Source of the DNA: Brienomyrus brachyistius | Taxonomy: Eukaryota > Chordata > Actinopteri > Osteoglossiformes > Mormyridae | DNA length: 64,000 nt | Reading direction: 5' to 3' | Assembly: GCF_023856365.1 (NCBI RefSeq) | Contig: NC_064548.1 | Location: forward strand, 18,338,461-18,402,460 | Shown: positions 12,556-24,646 of the stretch, piece by piece | Layout of the letters: every line of letters begins with the position of its first letter | How positions within the stretch are numbered: position 1 is the stretch's first letter | Program-made: the position numbers and the translations under genes | Notes under the pieces: generated by a model | What the model was told of the DNA's origin: nothing | What the model saw: only the letters and a program-made list of their open reading frames with translations | Database searches by the model: none

Positions 12556-12732
12556 CAGTGTTTCCCAATCCGGTCCTAGGGGACCCATAGACAGTCCACG
12601 TTTTTGCTCCCTCCCAGCTCTTGGTAGGGAGCATGGGAGGGAGCAAAAACGTGGACTGTCTGGCAGGGAATTCGGAGGGAGCAAAAACACGGAGCGACTG
12701 TGGGTCTCCGAGGACCCAATTGGGAACCAGTG
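12556..12732. mobile_element. complete hAT-type MITE
   Basis: A 177-bp element starts CAGTGTTTCCCAATCC and ends, reverse-complemented, CACTGGTTCCCAATTGG. It is flanked on both sides by the perfect 8-bp duplication CTCTAGCA (12548-12555 and 12733-12740), the hAT target-site length. Inside is a second inverted repeat around ACAGTCCACGTTTTTGCTCC. It encodes nothing, so it needs a transposase from elsewhere. A related fragment lies at 62591-62690. Confidence 0.92.
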
Positions 12733-13151
12733 CTCTAGCAAAAAAATCCTGCCATACAGATGGAGAGAATTGTTATTGTGTGAATTTGAAATAAGTCTAA
12801 TGAACACGACACAAAGCCACCTACCTACATGAAATACAGATATGGTATATACTATGGTGAAATACAGCTATGGGGTCTGCGTACATTTATACACTCTTTT
12901 TTTTCTTCACATGTAATAATGGGCCTTCTTTGGAGCTGGAGGTCGAGCCGTGTGCCAGGTTACAGCAGGAAGCATGTTAGCCTAAGACCACCATCACTCA
13001 AGGTTACGGGCAAAGATGAAAGGCACATGAGGGACGGCTCTCGTGCCAAGTGTTAAGGTTCAGGATGCGCAATGTCAAGGGTAAACCATTCTCATTGTGT
13101 TCTTTGGCCACTGGCTACAGTTGTAGCTGAAACTCTTTACACAGAAGTTAG

Positions 13152-13169
13152 AGCTCCCTCTTGTGGTGA
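13152..13169 (-). promoter_or_regulatory. CTCF-like motif
   Basis: On the minus strand this reads CACCACAAGAGGGAGCTC, close to the CTCF core CCACNAGGNGGCAG. Prediction by eye only; binding is not shown by sequence. Confidence 0.4.
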
Positions 13170-14584
13170 GACAAGGACCACATAAAAAAAAAATAATAAT
13201 AATTTGCCGAATAGGTCAGTGCCTAAAATTTTCCTCACTTGGGTAGGTTCTTTTCTAACAGCCCTCTCTCTTTGCTTTGTTCTCATTCCTAATTTTGTCG
13301 GTGCGGTATGTTAAAGTGCTGCCTTCTAAACTACACAAACTGGAGCTAAAATCCGTGCTCCGGCTGACACCTTCCGTCCTTGGGCACTGGGGCAGACGTG
13401 GCTGCACTCGGATACCTGCAGGCAGTTCCGCAGCGGGCAGGTGAGCCGGTTCACGGAGTGCTGAGCAAGCCCCAGGTCTCACGAGCAAACTTTGCATGCA
13501 GAGACCGCATGACTGAACGGCTGCGCCGACATCCTAATGCGGGATCCTTTCTTCACTGTCTGCAGTGCAGCGTGCTGCGAAGGCATGACGCATTTCAGTG
13601 ACACAGCTTACCTTGGCTCTGAGGACACCCAGTTCCCCTCAGCTGTTTGTTCACTCCCCTGATCATTCTCCCACACACTCACACACACACACACAACACA
13701 CACACACACACGGATCAGGCAACCCGAAAAAACCACCCAGCTCCTTTTGTATCTCTTTAAAGCAACATAACACCAACTCCTGGCAAACCAATTGACTCTG
13801 TAACTTACTTGGACTCAATTCATTATGCAGGCAGCGACTGCATCTCACACAGCGCCGTGTCGTTTGAATGCCAGCTCCTGAGATCTGGACAACATGCCCT
13901 AAGCACTGAATAATTACAAAATAGACTGACAGCAGTGTTTCAGTAATTTACAGGAGTCCCTATCTTTTACTTCCCAATAGAGGCATTTTAAGCTGAATTC
14001 CACTTTCCTGGTTATGGTTCAACTTTATCTCTTTAGAGCACATTCTGAAGAACTTCTCTATTCCATCATTTCCTGAAATAATCTACATTACAAAGGATCT
14101 TTAGAAGTCTGGGGTCAGCCTACGCGTGTCTGCTGCAGTGTTATAAATGCATGTTCCCTTGAAGGGCCACAATACACAACCGATTCCTTTTAAGACATTA
14201 TGACTTTCAAGCTGTGAAACCTATGAGATAAGCAACTAAGTGCTTCTCTACACTTCTCTCTCCCAGATGTCCTATAAGGACGGAATAAAAATAATCACAA
14301 AACTTAGCTCACTGCTTAAAGCATCCAAACTATCGCATATCACAGAGTCTAAACGACTGCATTTATAAGCACCTTAAAGTGTACGTAGCGTGTGCATGGC
14401 TGTAGATTGCTGGACATATTATCACGAACCCCCTCCCCCACCCAACTAATACTCTCCCCCTCCCTCTCTCCCTCCACCCCTTCTCTCTCTCACTCCCCTC
14501 CCTCCCTCTCTCCTTCTCCCACCCCCACAGTCTCTCTGCCCTCTAAAAGCTTCTCCCTGCCGTTCTGGGTTTGTAAGGTACTGA

Positions 14585-14592
14585 TGACGTCA
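14585..14592. promoter_or_regulatory. palindromic CRE-like octamer
   Basis: Perfect TGACGTCA, the CREB/ATF consensus. It sits just downstream of a long pyrimidine tract. No neighbouring transcript is evident, so its role is unknown and chance occurrence is possible. Confidence 0.35.
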
Positions 14593-17520
14593 CGCCGAGC
14601 AGAAGTGGAAGGAATGGCTACAGTGGAGGATGGTTCAGAGAAGGAGAAACATTCACTAGGCTAAAGCAAACTAGTTCTTTTTTGTTTTGTTTTTTTTTGG
14701 GGGGGGGGTTCATCCATCCACCTGTCCTTCTATACCCATTGGAAAAAGCCCAGTAACATAAATGGGGTTAATATAATTCCGTTTTCCCTTTATCTGTGTA
14801 TGATACAGAACAGGAGTTTTCAGGTGGGGTGGGCGGGGGGTTGTCTGTGGCCCACAGAGACGTATCCTCAGATGACATAATGCAGCACTGAAATTGTCAT
14901 ACCCCCCTCCCCTCCAGAGAAAGAACAGCGAGTTCAGCGAGACATTTTAAATATAAATAGAACTCACAGCCCGTTTTTGAAATTTACATTCTCTATAAAT
15001 CCAGCTGGCAACAGCTTTATCGTCAGGCAATTCACTACGTACTTTCCAGAACACGCTATACACTAACAGCCATGGGGTTATAAAGACACACGCACACACA
15101 TACGTGACACATTAAGAGGCCAGTGGAGATGAATCATGCTGCAGAGAAGCTCATAGACCTGTCACACTTCCAACATCAAAGGTCCAATGGCAGACTCCTG
15201 ACTGACTGGCAGTTCAGCCATCTGGATCCCATCAGACCTGACCCTCGGCTTAAGGTCTCCCACCTGGGACTACACAGTTCTTAAGCCTTCACATGAGGCA
15301 CAGACTCTGCCAAGTGTGACATGGCTCTCATCCATTTTGGGTTGAGCTATCACAGAATTTGTAAGATAATTTTAGAATTGCTTGATTTATTGACTTGTAT
15401 TGTTTGATCACCTGAATGTTAGTGTTCCATAGAATCTGCTGTTTAAAATTAATGTATAAGATTATCTACCTGAATTTGTGGCGGGTGGATGAAGGGGGAA
15501 AACAGGAAGCAGGATGTAGGGAGCTGCTAGTTTGCATGTGGGGAGTGCCTGTGTGAATCCTGCAATAATGCTGAATCTGCCTCCATCCATTGTGGGTTAT
15601 TACATTAAGAAGGTCCATCCATCTTTTGGGAGAAACCACAACTTACAAACCGAAGGAGGTTAACACTCACGAAACCAGAAGATTTCACTTTCTGCATAAC
15701 GGCTTTTGCCTTTGATTCTTGGTGATGGGAAAATGAGGCCCTGGTGGGATTGTGGTATCCTGACAATCAGTGCATGACTTAGATCATATCCTCCTTCTTA
15801 CCATATCGATTACCATAGAGACAAATGACACGTCAATGCAAGCCACAAAACACCCAAACCTCATTTCTTTCATCAGAATCTATGCTTCAAGATTTCTTTT
15901 AGGGGTGGAAAAACACAGATATATTATAAGCGAGCTGTTAATGTGTCAGTAGTGACTGAAAACGGGGAGAGGTTGAAAATATCTGAACTGGCAATTGATT
16001 CTTGAGGGGGCTGGCCATGTTAGAACCTTATCACCGGACAGCAGCATTTATTTTGTCAAGTAACACTGACAAAATTCAAAGAGATAAACAAAAGAAAGGC
16101 CGTTTAATTGATGTGTTGAATAACTGGCAGAAACAAGAATACAGAATTCTTTTTCAAACCTCTGGCACAAAAGAAAGGTACAAACTGTTCAAAGCAAAAG
16201 AAAGCACGGTCCTCTATTTTTACAAGCTACTTCTAATTCAAGCATTCAGCGGAGCACAGAGGCAGACCAAACAAGAGCAGCGCACATCGCTCTGACGCTA
16301 ACGTTACATCAATAGCCCTTCAGGAAGGGAACCGAGAGTGGATCAGGAAAGGAGGTTGCAGAGCAATGCATCTGACACCCACCGGCAGGTATAATAAATG
16401 CAGCACTGCGCTCAGTTCTGCCACCTAGCACTATGCAATCTATTTCTGGATGTCCTCTGCATGCCCCATTAATCAAAGAGCTCTGTGTAGCTGTTAAAGT
16501 CTGAGTGAAAGCCCCAGCCTAGAGCTCCAACAAACCGGGCCGACGCTTCATAAATCAGGCAGCTCCGCAGCGGAGAGTCCTGCGAGTCCGCGCGCGACTC
16601 TTTTCTGCATTGTTGCGTTTATGTTTTATTAATATCTTACACATGTAGCTGATGCTCTTATCGAGGACAGCTTTTTGGTGAGTTAACACAGGAACTTCTC
16701 CACTGCCACAGCTGCCGGCTTCGTGCGTTTGTGCAGTTAGGGAGTATTAAGTTAAATGCAGCTACAGGCCTCCTGAAACGTTTAACGTGTGCATGTGTCC
16801 TTCCAACCATCCACTTTCTATACACGCTGGTCCGTTTCAATGTCGCGGGGATCCGGAGCCTGTCCCGGAAGCTACGGGCAGGGATCAACCCAGGAAGAGG
16901 CGTCAACTAACTAAAACCCCTTTCTCACTTGTTTTGGGCAACTCTCTTATCTGCTGCTTGTGTCTTGCGTCGATGTGAATCAGCAACAGAAGATGCATTC
17001 TATTACATGTAACTTCTGCACACCGATGTTCAATAGCATTTAAAAGATTAGCATTTAATTAGCATTTAAAAGATTATTGTATTAGTATTCTTGTGTCAGA
17101 TTAACAGTAGCCTTCTAGCAAACACTTATTACATTTTAATTATTAGCGTATGAAAAAATTGCCATGTATTCAACATATAGAGTCTTTATTAACCACTTAT
17201 TAGTTTAGCATTTATAAGTTATAATATAACATACAACTGAACCAACCCCCTTTCTTATGACTTTTTACATTTTTTGATTAAATTTCCATGTTGTCGCTCC
17301 CTAATAAAAAGTCCGGGATTGGTTGTTGGTATCGACTGCGCATGCTCAATCAGAAATAAAGGAAGCACTTTGGCGTTTTGATATCCGTATAAATATGTAC
17401 ATATTTAAAATAATGTGTATTATTATATTTCATTATTAATGTTGCTGTGTCATTGTGTTTCAAATGTAAATTCTGACGACAACTATTATTTAATATTTTC
17501 TGCAGAGCGCCTCTACCTCC

Positions 17521-17539
17521 TGCGCCACCAGAGGGCATT
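17521..17539 (+). promoter_or_regulatory. CTCF-like motif
   Basis: TGCGCCACCAGAGGGCATT matches the CTCF core well (CCACCAGAGGGCA). It lies between dpt and the mpc2-f5-ccdc80 group. Prediction by eye only. Confidence 0.5.
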
Positions 17540-19426
17540 ATCGTGAGTGTTACCCGGAAAGAATATTACATAAATCACATTTTGGAAATATGGACTGTTC
17601 TTTTCGTTTTATTCGTTACGTTTCGCATTAACGTGGTAGGTGAATATGCACGGCATTTATATAAATGCAGGGCTTTGCAGGAAACGTAATATACAATAGT
17701 CCCATAAAGGCTATATATACGATCTTTCGTCTTCGTTCATGTTGAATTCGCTGCAATCTTTCACCTTAAACAATGTGACTCAAGTTTTTATGCTGGCTCG
17801 AGCTGACGAAGCATGGTGCCATATAACGTATTAATTCGTGACTGGTGATCACGATCTCTCGTCCTCGTTCACATTGAACACACTACGATTCTTCAGCAAG
17901 GTAAGGCGTGTCTTTATATTCTGGCTTAATCAAGTGGAGCGTGATGCCATCTAGCGGCCTTATCTCATATACAGCTTGCAGCTGAATCGACGAATGTATT
18001 GGAATTTCACACACGAAGAAATCAGGTTTCCAGTGATTGCCTCATTAACTTTTTGTGGCTGCAGTCTCTGACTTATAACGAGGTAACATTATACAGTATT
18101 ATAGACTAACAAATCTCAAATTCATAATTGGCATTAGTTTTAATAGATCTTGCAGTATCTTGCGATTGCTAACCTAGTAATCCCACTTATGCCTTGCCTT
18201 CAGTGCCATTTATCATAATTATAATTAGGTTATAAACTATGCACTATTTATCTATAAATTGGGCAGTGGTGGCTTGATGGTTAGGGAGGCACACTTGTAA
18301 CTGAAATATTGCAGGTTCGAATCCCTGACCAGCAAGGTACCAGCCCCAAGCACTGCTCCCCGGGCACTGAATTAACTGCCCCCTGCTATGTCACATATGT
18401 TGTTGTGTGCTGTGGTGTGCTAATGACCACTAAATTCTAATTGAAGATTATTTCCTCAGCCAGAGTCCGTAAACCAAAATCACTAATGTTGATTTAAAGA
18501 CCGATATTGTGAATCGTACTTTTACCTACTTAACCAACTATTAATTCTGCTTTAATGAAATCTTACATTTTCAAGTTAATAACTGGCATTTTGCCACCTG
18601 CACACATGTAATTTTAAATTGATACGCAGAAATGCACAGTAAAATCTTAATCTATATATTCCAAGACATTAGCAAACGCACAGAAGTACTGCATCTGATA
18701 GTGGCTGGCTGCTACGGTAATTCAATTATTTGGCTCCAGTAAATCATAATGGACCATTATTACGTCTTCACAGGCAAGTAGTATTGATATTGATTACAAA
18801 ACTGGCCGTAAACAAAGGGATTCATGGGGGATTTTTAAAGCGTAATATTCATACATTTATGTATGAAAAAGGACTTACTTACATTTATTGTTTTTTTCCC
18901 TGGATGATTCAATATGCAGATCTTTTAATAAACAAAAGTCTTTTTAAATTGCATGGCAAAGTTCATTTTTAATTACATATGTAAGAGACACATTACTACA
19001 GGTGAACTAATGTAACGACTGAGCTCATTCTAAAATTTACTAGGGGACATTTACCTACACAGAATTCCAGCCTAGGCAAGGCATGTAAAAAGTGTGTAAT
19101 GATGTCATCAAAAAAGTCTATGAGGTTACATAGAATCCTATGAATTCTTGAGCAAGTTAAAAAAGTCTATGACCATCGACGTACATTGGCAAGAAAACCT
19201 AAATGCAGGACGTGTATTCTCACAAGTTATCACCGTTTCAATTTCAGTGTGCCTGTTGATATACAAATCAAGTATGAATTATCTAAATCTGTTAGGTGAC
19301 TTCATCTCCATGTAAGAAGAACGGCTAAATCAATGGTACAAGTGCTCTCCAGGTGACGTTTTGGGTGGGTTTGGCAGGGAGTGGAGCCCAGCGTACAGGT
19401 TCCCTTACAGATTTAAGGATCAGAGC
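17540..19426. other. intergenic, 3' flank of mpc2
   Basis: Apart from the SINE at 18265-18440 I see no gene. The mpc2 3' UTR should occupy the right part. Candidate minus-strand poly(A) signals are ATTAAA (18968-18973) and AATAAA (18884-18889). Confidence 0.5.
18265..18440 (+). mobile_element. tRNA-derived SINE copy
   Basis: A box-like GTGGCTTGATGGTTAGGGA and B box GCAGGTTCGAATCCCTGA are followed by CAGCAAGGTACC and CTGCTCCCCGGGCACTGAATTA. This is the layout of an abundant teleost tRNA SINE. It lies 3' of mpc2. Confidence 0.75.
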
Positions 19427-22400
19427 TCAGGACTGTGCTGTCGCCTCCGGTTCCTTCTGCTTCAGCTCCTGATTGTGCCTGCAAGAACATTGCGAATGAC
19501 ATCATCAAGCAGGCATCTACTGACTTAATCATCGTCGGCTTTTATGGTTGTAAGGACTACAGACGTATTTTCCACACGCTACCAAAGATGCAGAATGTGG
19601 GAAGAACACCAAGTTCGAACCTCAGCATATATGAGCACAGACAGCGAGAAAAAGCAGCGGGTGCGATTACAATGATTTGCAATTACTTATAAGAGAAAAA
19701 CAAAATTACTCCGGTATATCAAGAGTGTTTATTTGGAGGTTAATCTGCAGGTAAGCTAATGCCTGTAACGATTCACCATGTTAGCTGTTGATCATGACGT
19801 CCTCGCGCTATCCAATCAGCTCAAAGCCACACGCCGGTCCAGCCAGCGTCACACTAAAGCAGGCACAATGCCCACTAAAGAACCCCATTATCTTTACTGC
19901 CTCTATAGAGATAATTACCAGTTATTTATTACAGAAGGATTCATTTTTATCTAAAATGATATACCTTAATGGTTAAATTATGTTATTTTTATACTTTGTG
20001 TGATAAAAACCTGAGTGTGTCTTTGATTATGGTGTTATATCTCTAAGAGATTTTGTGCATACATTTTTGCTTATCTCACATGCAGACTCCATTATTAGCC
20101 ATGCCACTAATGTGCTGAAATTGCTCTATAAACCGACCTGCACTTGAGGCTTAATGAGACCACAAGCAAAGGACCCATGTGTATGCATTATAACCCAATA
20201 TGTCACCATCTACTCAGGTAACCTCTCTGTTCACTTGGCTTGTCCTTCAAGACAGATTAAGGCAGTGAACCTGATTTCTAAAGTCTCAAGAAAGTGACTA
20301 TTCCTGTAAAAAATGTTTTTGTTTTCAACCATGCAAGTCCCACATATCCAAGCGTTTCCAGTCCCGAAATCACCAGTTAGTGTGTTTTCAGCACGGGGGG
20401 AGTTTGGGGGGAGGGTCGTCGCCTGAGTGCATATCGCAAGTAATTGGCAATACCATATAATAATACAATAATACATAATAATACAAGTTCTATGCTGACA
20501 CTTTGCACCTCTGCACAAGCGGTTTGTTGGTCCCCTATAGGCAGACAGAATAATAGGCCATGTGTGCATCAGATACATGCATTAACACATAATGTAAGCA
20601 GGATGTGAGGTTTTGCCCTGGTAAGGGCAAATATCAAACTCCGCCTATGGTCCCATTCGGCGGTGTCTCCTCGACTTGGGAAAGGGACACTTCCCTCTGA
20701 ATGAAGACCTCATTCCCAGTTCTATGGTTTTGTCTACTGTACCAACCAAGTAGCTTCATAATCACGAAAACTTACCCGATTTCTCACCGTTTGTCTTCTA
20801 AAATGCCTTTCGATAGCATAAGCCGGTATTTACAGAATAATGGCTACAGTGCAGCGCTGTGACTCCACACGTGACCTCAGCCTACATTTTGTTAGGTGAG
20901 AACCAGCCCCTACTCACCTTTTATGAGTTTTATAGCAATGCAGCCATAAGCCTAATCACCTGTGAGCTAGCGCCTCCAAACCTGTCACCACGATCCCAGA
21001 TGAGATCAAGGCCGCGGGGGGGGGTAGGGGGGGCGGGGCGGCAGACACACTCACTTCCAAATTCGGAACAGCTGGGAACTGCCAGCAGCACCAACGAAGA
21101 AGTTGACCGCGAAGAGGTTCCAGTTCTTGGGGATGATGACTAAAGAGTATCTGGACCAAATAAGACCTGGACGGGAACGAGGCTGACATGAAAACTAATG
21201 TCCACTACAGAGTGAAGGAGAACATCACCAGTGAGCAGGGAGCAGCGCCAAGGAATCCTGCACCGTGCACCGCCACGTCAAGTTCTTACGAGTTTACATT
21301 GCGATTCTTTGGCTGATGTACAGCAGGGACAAAAAGCAGTGAAGGAGGAGGAGCTACAGATGAGCCACACCCTAATTCAGCATGCAGCATTGCAAACAGC
21401 ACGCAGCCACGGAGTGTTGCACCACATGTGGCCATCTGTACCTGTGGCAGTCAGTACTGCAGACTGGGAGGTACTGAGCTTCTCAGCAGGTCGAGTCAGG
21501 TCTGCCAGACCAGCAAGAACCAAGCCCTGGGGGGAGGGACGTGTTACATCCAGCCCACTCATAAACACAGACATGCAACTGAACCAGGAACGACGAAACA
21601 TGCCATTGATTTTATAAGACAGTAACCAAAGCATGGATTTGCATACAATACCCATTTGAACACTGGAGCCCAGAAGAATACAGTCTTTGGACCTTAAAGG
21701 AAAGAAAGAGAGGAAATGAGAAATCACCTCACCCCCTTAAGGTGGACTGGCCAATTCATTCAGTGACTGAATTACACACAATAAAACTGTACATATACAA
21801 TTACGGTATTTAGAATATGACATTGAAATGGATATAAAAGGATTATGGGTAATTGGACATTAGCATGTTACCATGTAATAATCTGCCAATGATATATCAT
21901 GATCAGGGCTGCAGGGAAGGCCAGAGGTCTAGAGAGCCTATACCAGGCGACATGGATCATAAGGCCAGGATATACCCAGGACACAATACCTGTCCATCAT
22001 ACAGCACCCACACAAGCAACTGTGGGAAAGTAATTAGCTAATCCGGACTGAGGGGGGGGAACCCACTTGCTCTTCCGAATATATGCAACCTACATGTACA
22101 CAATGGGAATAAAACCCTCAATCCTGGAGGTGTGAGGCAACAGTGGTACCCACCATCCAGTTTGGTAGCTATGTATATTTCTACTAACTAAATTTAAAGG
22201 CAACCTACGAACTTCCATTACAAAGTGTACAAACGGAAGCTGTTGCACAAGCCATTGCCCAACATTTGAGGTTCTGTTAAACGTTAGGGAGGGTCCACCA
22301 GTCCCTCACCATGAGAGCCTGACATGTCACCAAATTTGGTATTTATTCGCATACTGTGACCCTCATTTTTTGCGCATAACGAAGTAATAATTTCTATTAT

Positions 22401-23140
22401 TTTGAACCCAAACAACCCCCCAGGAAACCGTTATTGTATTCCTCTTGAGACAAATAATGATCGTAAATAAAAAACACAAATAGGTACTTTATGGATTTAT
22501 GGACACATTAACGCCTTAAAAAAGTCCATGGCTCCACGAATGAAACGACAGTCAGCCAATCGAAAGCGGGGACTGGCGTAGGTACCGCCCCCTTCCTCAT
22601 GTGAGTGGCCCGTCATCAGCCACCTCCGATTTCTATCAAAACCCAATAAAAGAGGGAAGTTTAGCCGCAATTTAAAGTTTAACACTGATTTAATTTTTTA
22701 AAAAGTAGTCGTAGTATGTGTTTGAATATCCCCACTCCCCCAAATTACTGAACGGTTAGCATACTTCTTCGTATATATAGCTAGCTAAATGGTTCGCCGG
22801 CACGAATGTCATATTGGAGACATTCTATTCGCTGTCATTGAAATTTAAATTGCATAAGTTTATTGCGTTTAGGCGTAGCTCGTTCACTGAACGGCATAGA
22901 AATTGTACTTGATGACTGAATATATCCATGAACAGCACGACTGACAATCTAAGCACAAAAGTTGTAAAGTGCCGCGGTATTTAAATTTAGGCCCCACTTC
23001 CAGCCTTTAATGGAGAGATGCATGTAACGATGATAATTACCTGCTGGATGGTTATAAATCGGTCTAAGTTTAGCCGGCAACATATGCTCGATCCTATCCA
23101 GGATCCTGTGGTACGAGGCTCTCAGCCCCACCAATGCCAT
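19427..23140 (-). CDS. mpc2: mitochondrial pyruvate carrier 2
   Basis: MPC2 pairs with MPC1 in the inner mitochondrial membrane to import pyruvate for the TCA cycle. Five minus-strand exons join in frame: 23140-23041, 21692-21652, 21526-21442, 21166-21055 and 19478-19427 (390 bp, 129 aa). All have AG/GT borders and matching phases. Family landmarks are the N-terminal GLRASYHRILDRIE and LRPIYNHPAG, then KTVFFWAPVFKW, GLADLTRPAEKLSTSQSAVL, WSRYSLVIIPKNWNLFAVN and FFVGAAGSSQLFRIWK. The last exon encodes HNQELKQKEPEATAQS before a TGA. Human MPC2 is 127 aa, so length is normal. The start is the ATG at 23140, aligned with the family N-terminus. Retention of intron 4 would give TGA right after the lysine codon, a form lacking only the last 16 residues. 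The gene is 1.5 kb downstream of the f5 stop on the same strand. Confidence 0.95.
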
Positions 23141-23429
23141 ATCTGCAGCTACTATGTCCTACAAATGAAAACAAAGAAATGAATTTTTCTTCAACATCGT
23201 TTTTATAATCCTCCTCAAGTTACTACCGTGATCACAATATCAAGGGAGGTCACGCCTTGCACGCGTCATATATCTAAAAATCAACGTACCTTAAATAGCA
23301 GTTTCAAGCAAATCTTCCGTTACCGGCGGTTATCTTGCATGGAGGACAAGCTCATAGTTGAGCAACTTCAAAGTCGCAACAAGGAGACAGCAATGTCCGC
23401 AATTTTCTGCGGCTCATCCACTGCAGCCT

Positions 23430-23480
23430 GCGATTGGTCCATTCAACCCGCCCCTTTTCATGATTGGCTAAAATTGGATC
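23430..23480 (-). promoter_or_regulatory. mpc2 proximal promoter (CCAAT boxes and GC box)
   Basis: On the minus strand three CCAAT boxes (23473-23477, 23463-23467, 23433-23437) flank a GGGGCGGG box (about 23448-23454). This is a TATA-less housekeeping arrangement about 290-340 bp upstream of the mpc2 ATG. NF-Y and Sp1 binding is inferred from consensus only. Confidence 0.6.
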
Positions 23481-24472
23481 TTACTGCCGAGAAGTGAACA
23501 ACTTTATTGTTGTTTTAGGTAAAATTGTACTTAATTAAAAGTTGGCTTAATTAGTTTCAGATAATTAAGATTTTAGTGTTCAACAGATCTGTTTTTTCCA
23601 TTACCTGTGTGAGATGTTATTTATGTAGTGGTTAAGAGCACAAACTAGTAACTTAAATTTAAGCTTCGCCATAGGACAAAGCAGATCATATTTTTAAATT
23701 ATCCTTATATAAACAAGCGCAAAATGGCCAGTTATGTACGCAGAATCTAATAAAATTAAGTATAAATAAGTAGAGGATATTAATAAAATCATAAAACTAA
23801 TACAGTTACTATGTATGTGGCAGATTAATTTGCTGTTACATTTTTGACATGGTGTCGCAATATTAATGAATAATGCAGCTAGGTGTTTAAAAAACAGAAG
23901 GTTTTGTACTGTATAATTTGTCTAGTAGTGTAATGGAAAGTTTTCGGATAACGAGTTAGTGATTGTAGAAAGCCTTTGTAAAGTTACGGGAGAGCAGAGG
24001 CGCTGTAAAGGGGGTAAGTTGTTATGATTCCAAGCCCCCCTGAATGACATTTGGAACATAATTGGATTGATCTGGGTTTGGAGCACAATCTGATATCATT
24101 TCATGGGGACTATAATCTCTAGCCTCATCCCTGCAGGGGGGTGTTTAGGTTTGGATAGTTTTTTAACACAGTTTTTCTTATAGATATAAACTTCAAACAG
24201 GTCTAATGCAGTCTAAGGAAAAGATGTTAATTTATTTTGTTTATCGTGGGATAAATTTGAGTGGAATAGCAGAGAGTAACAGTGACTTGTAGATTTGGGG
24301 CGCCGATATTGTTTAGCTTTAGTTTTTTTTTTTTTAACAATCGGTTTAGGTGCACGATTTCAGTAGAGGTAGGAATGTGCTAGAAGTCGCAGAACAGGTT
24401 AAACCAGGATAAACAGAAGTAAGGAAGCATAAGGAGTGATTATTAGAGTCTGAAGACAATTTAGTTGTATGA

Positions 24473-24478
24473 TTTATT
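24473..24478 (-). terminator. f5 polyadenylation signal (candidate)
   Basis: Canonical AATAAA on the minus strand, the first after the f5 stop codon. Confidence 0.55.
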
Positions 24479-24646
24479 TATGAAGTACTTACATATTTAC
24501 ATATTCATTCCTGAATTACAGCCTTACTTGACCAAAAAAATAAGATATAGAAGCATGTAGCTTCCATTTGTGTACACATGTTAGTAAATATAACAATTTT
24601 CTGTATGTTAAAGTTGCAAAACAGTATTTCAGTTAACTACATTGCT

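Larger units (their letters stand above)
12741..17520. other. intergenic, no gene recognised
   Basis: No exon I can assign. It holds an interrupted (CA)n tract (13671-13711), a pyrimidine-rich CT/CCT tract (about 14425-14530), a palindromic CRE-type octamer (14585-14592) and a degraded reverse SINE-like tail near 16800-16880. The GC-rich segment 13340-13600 has open frames but no recognisable protein family. Confidence 0.5.
23141..24646. other. mpc2 promoter / f5 3' flank spacer
   Basis: This 1.5-kb spacer holds the mpc2 promoter at its left and the f5 3' UTR at its right. A minus-strand AATAAA for f5 is at 24473-24478, about 170 bp past the stop. I see no coding exon. In human the DCAF6 gene is divergent from MPC2, but no dcaf6 first exon is recognisable here. 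Confidence 0.6.

Noticed and set aside
23228..23497. First exon of dcaf6, divergent from mpc2 as in human
   Set aside because: The open frame has no similarity to the DCAF6 N-terminus; the segment looks like mpc2 promoter.
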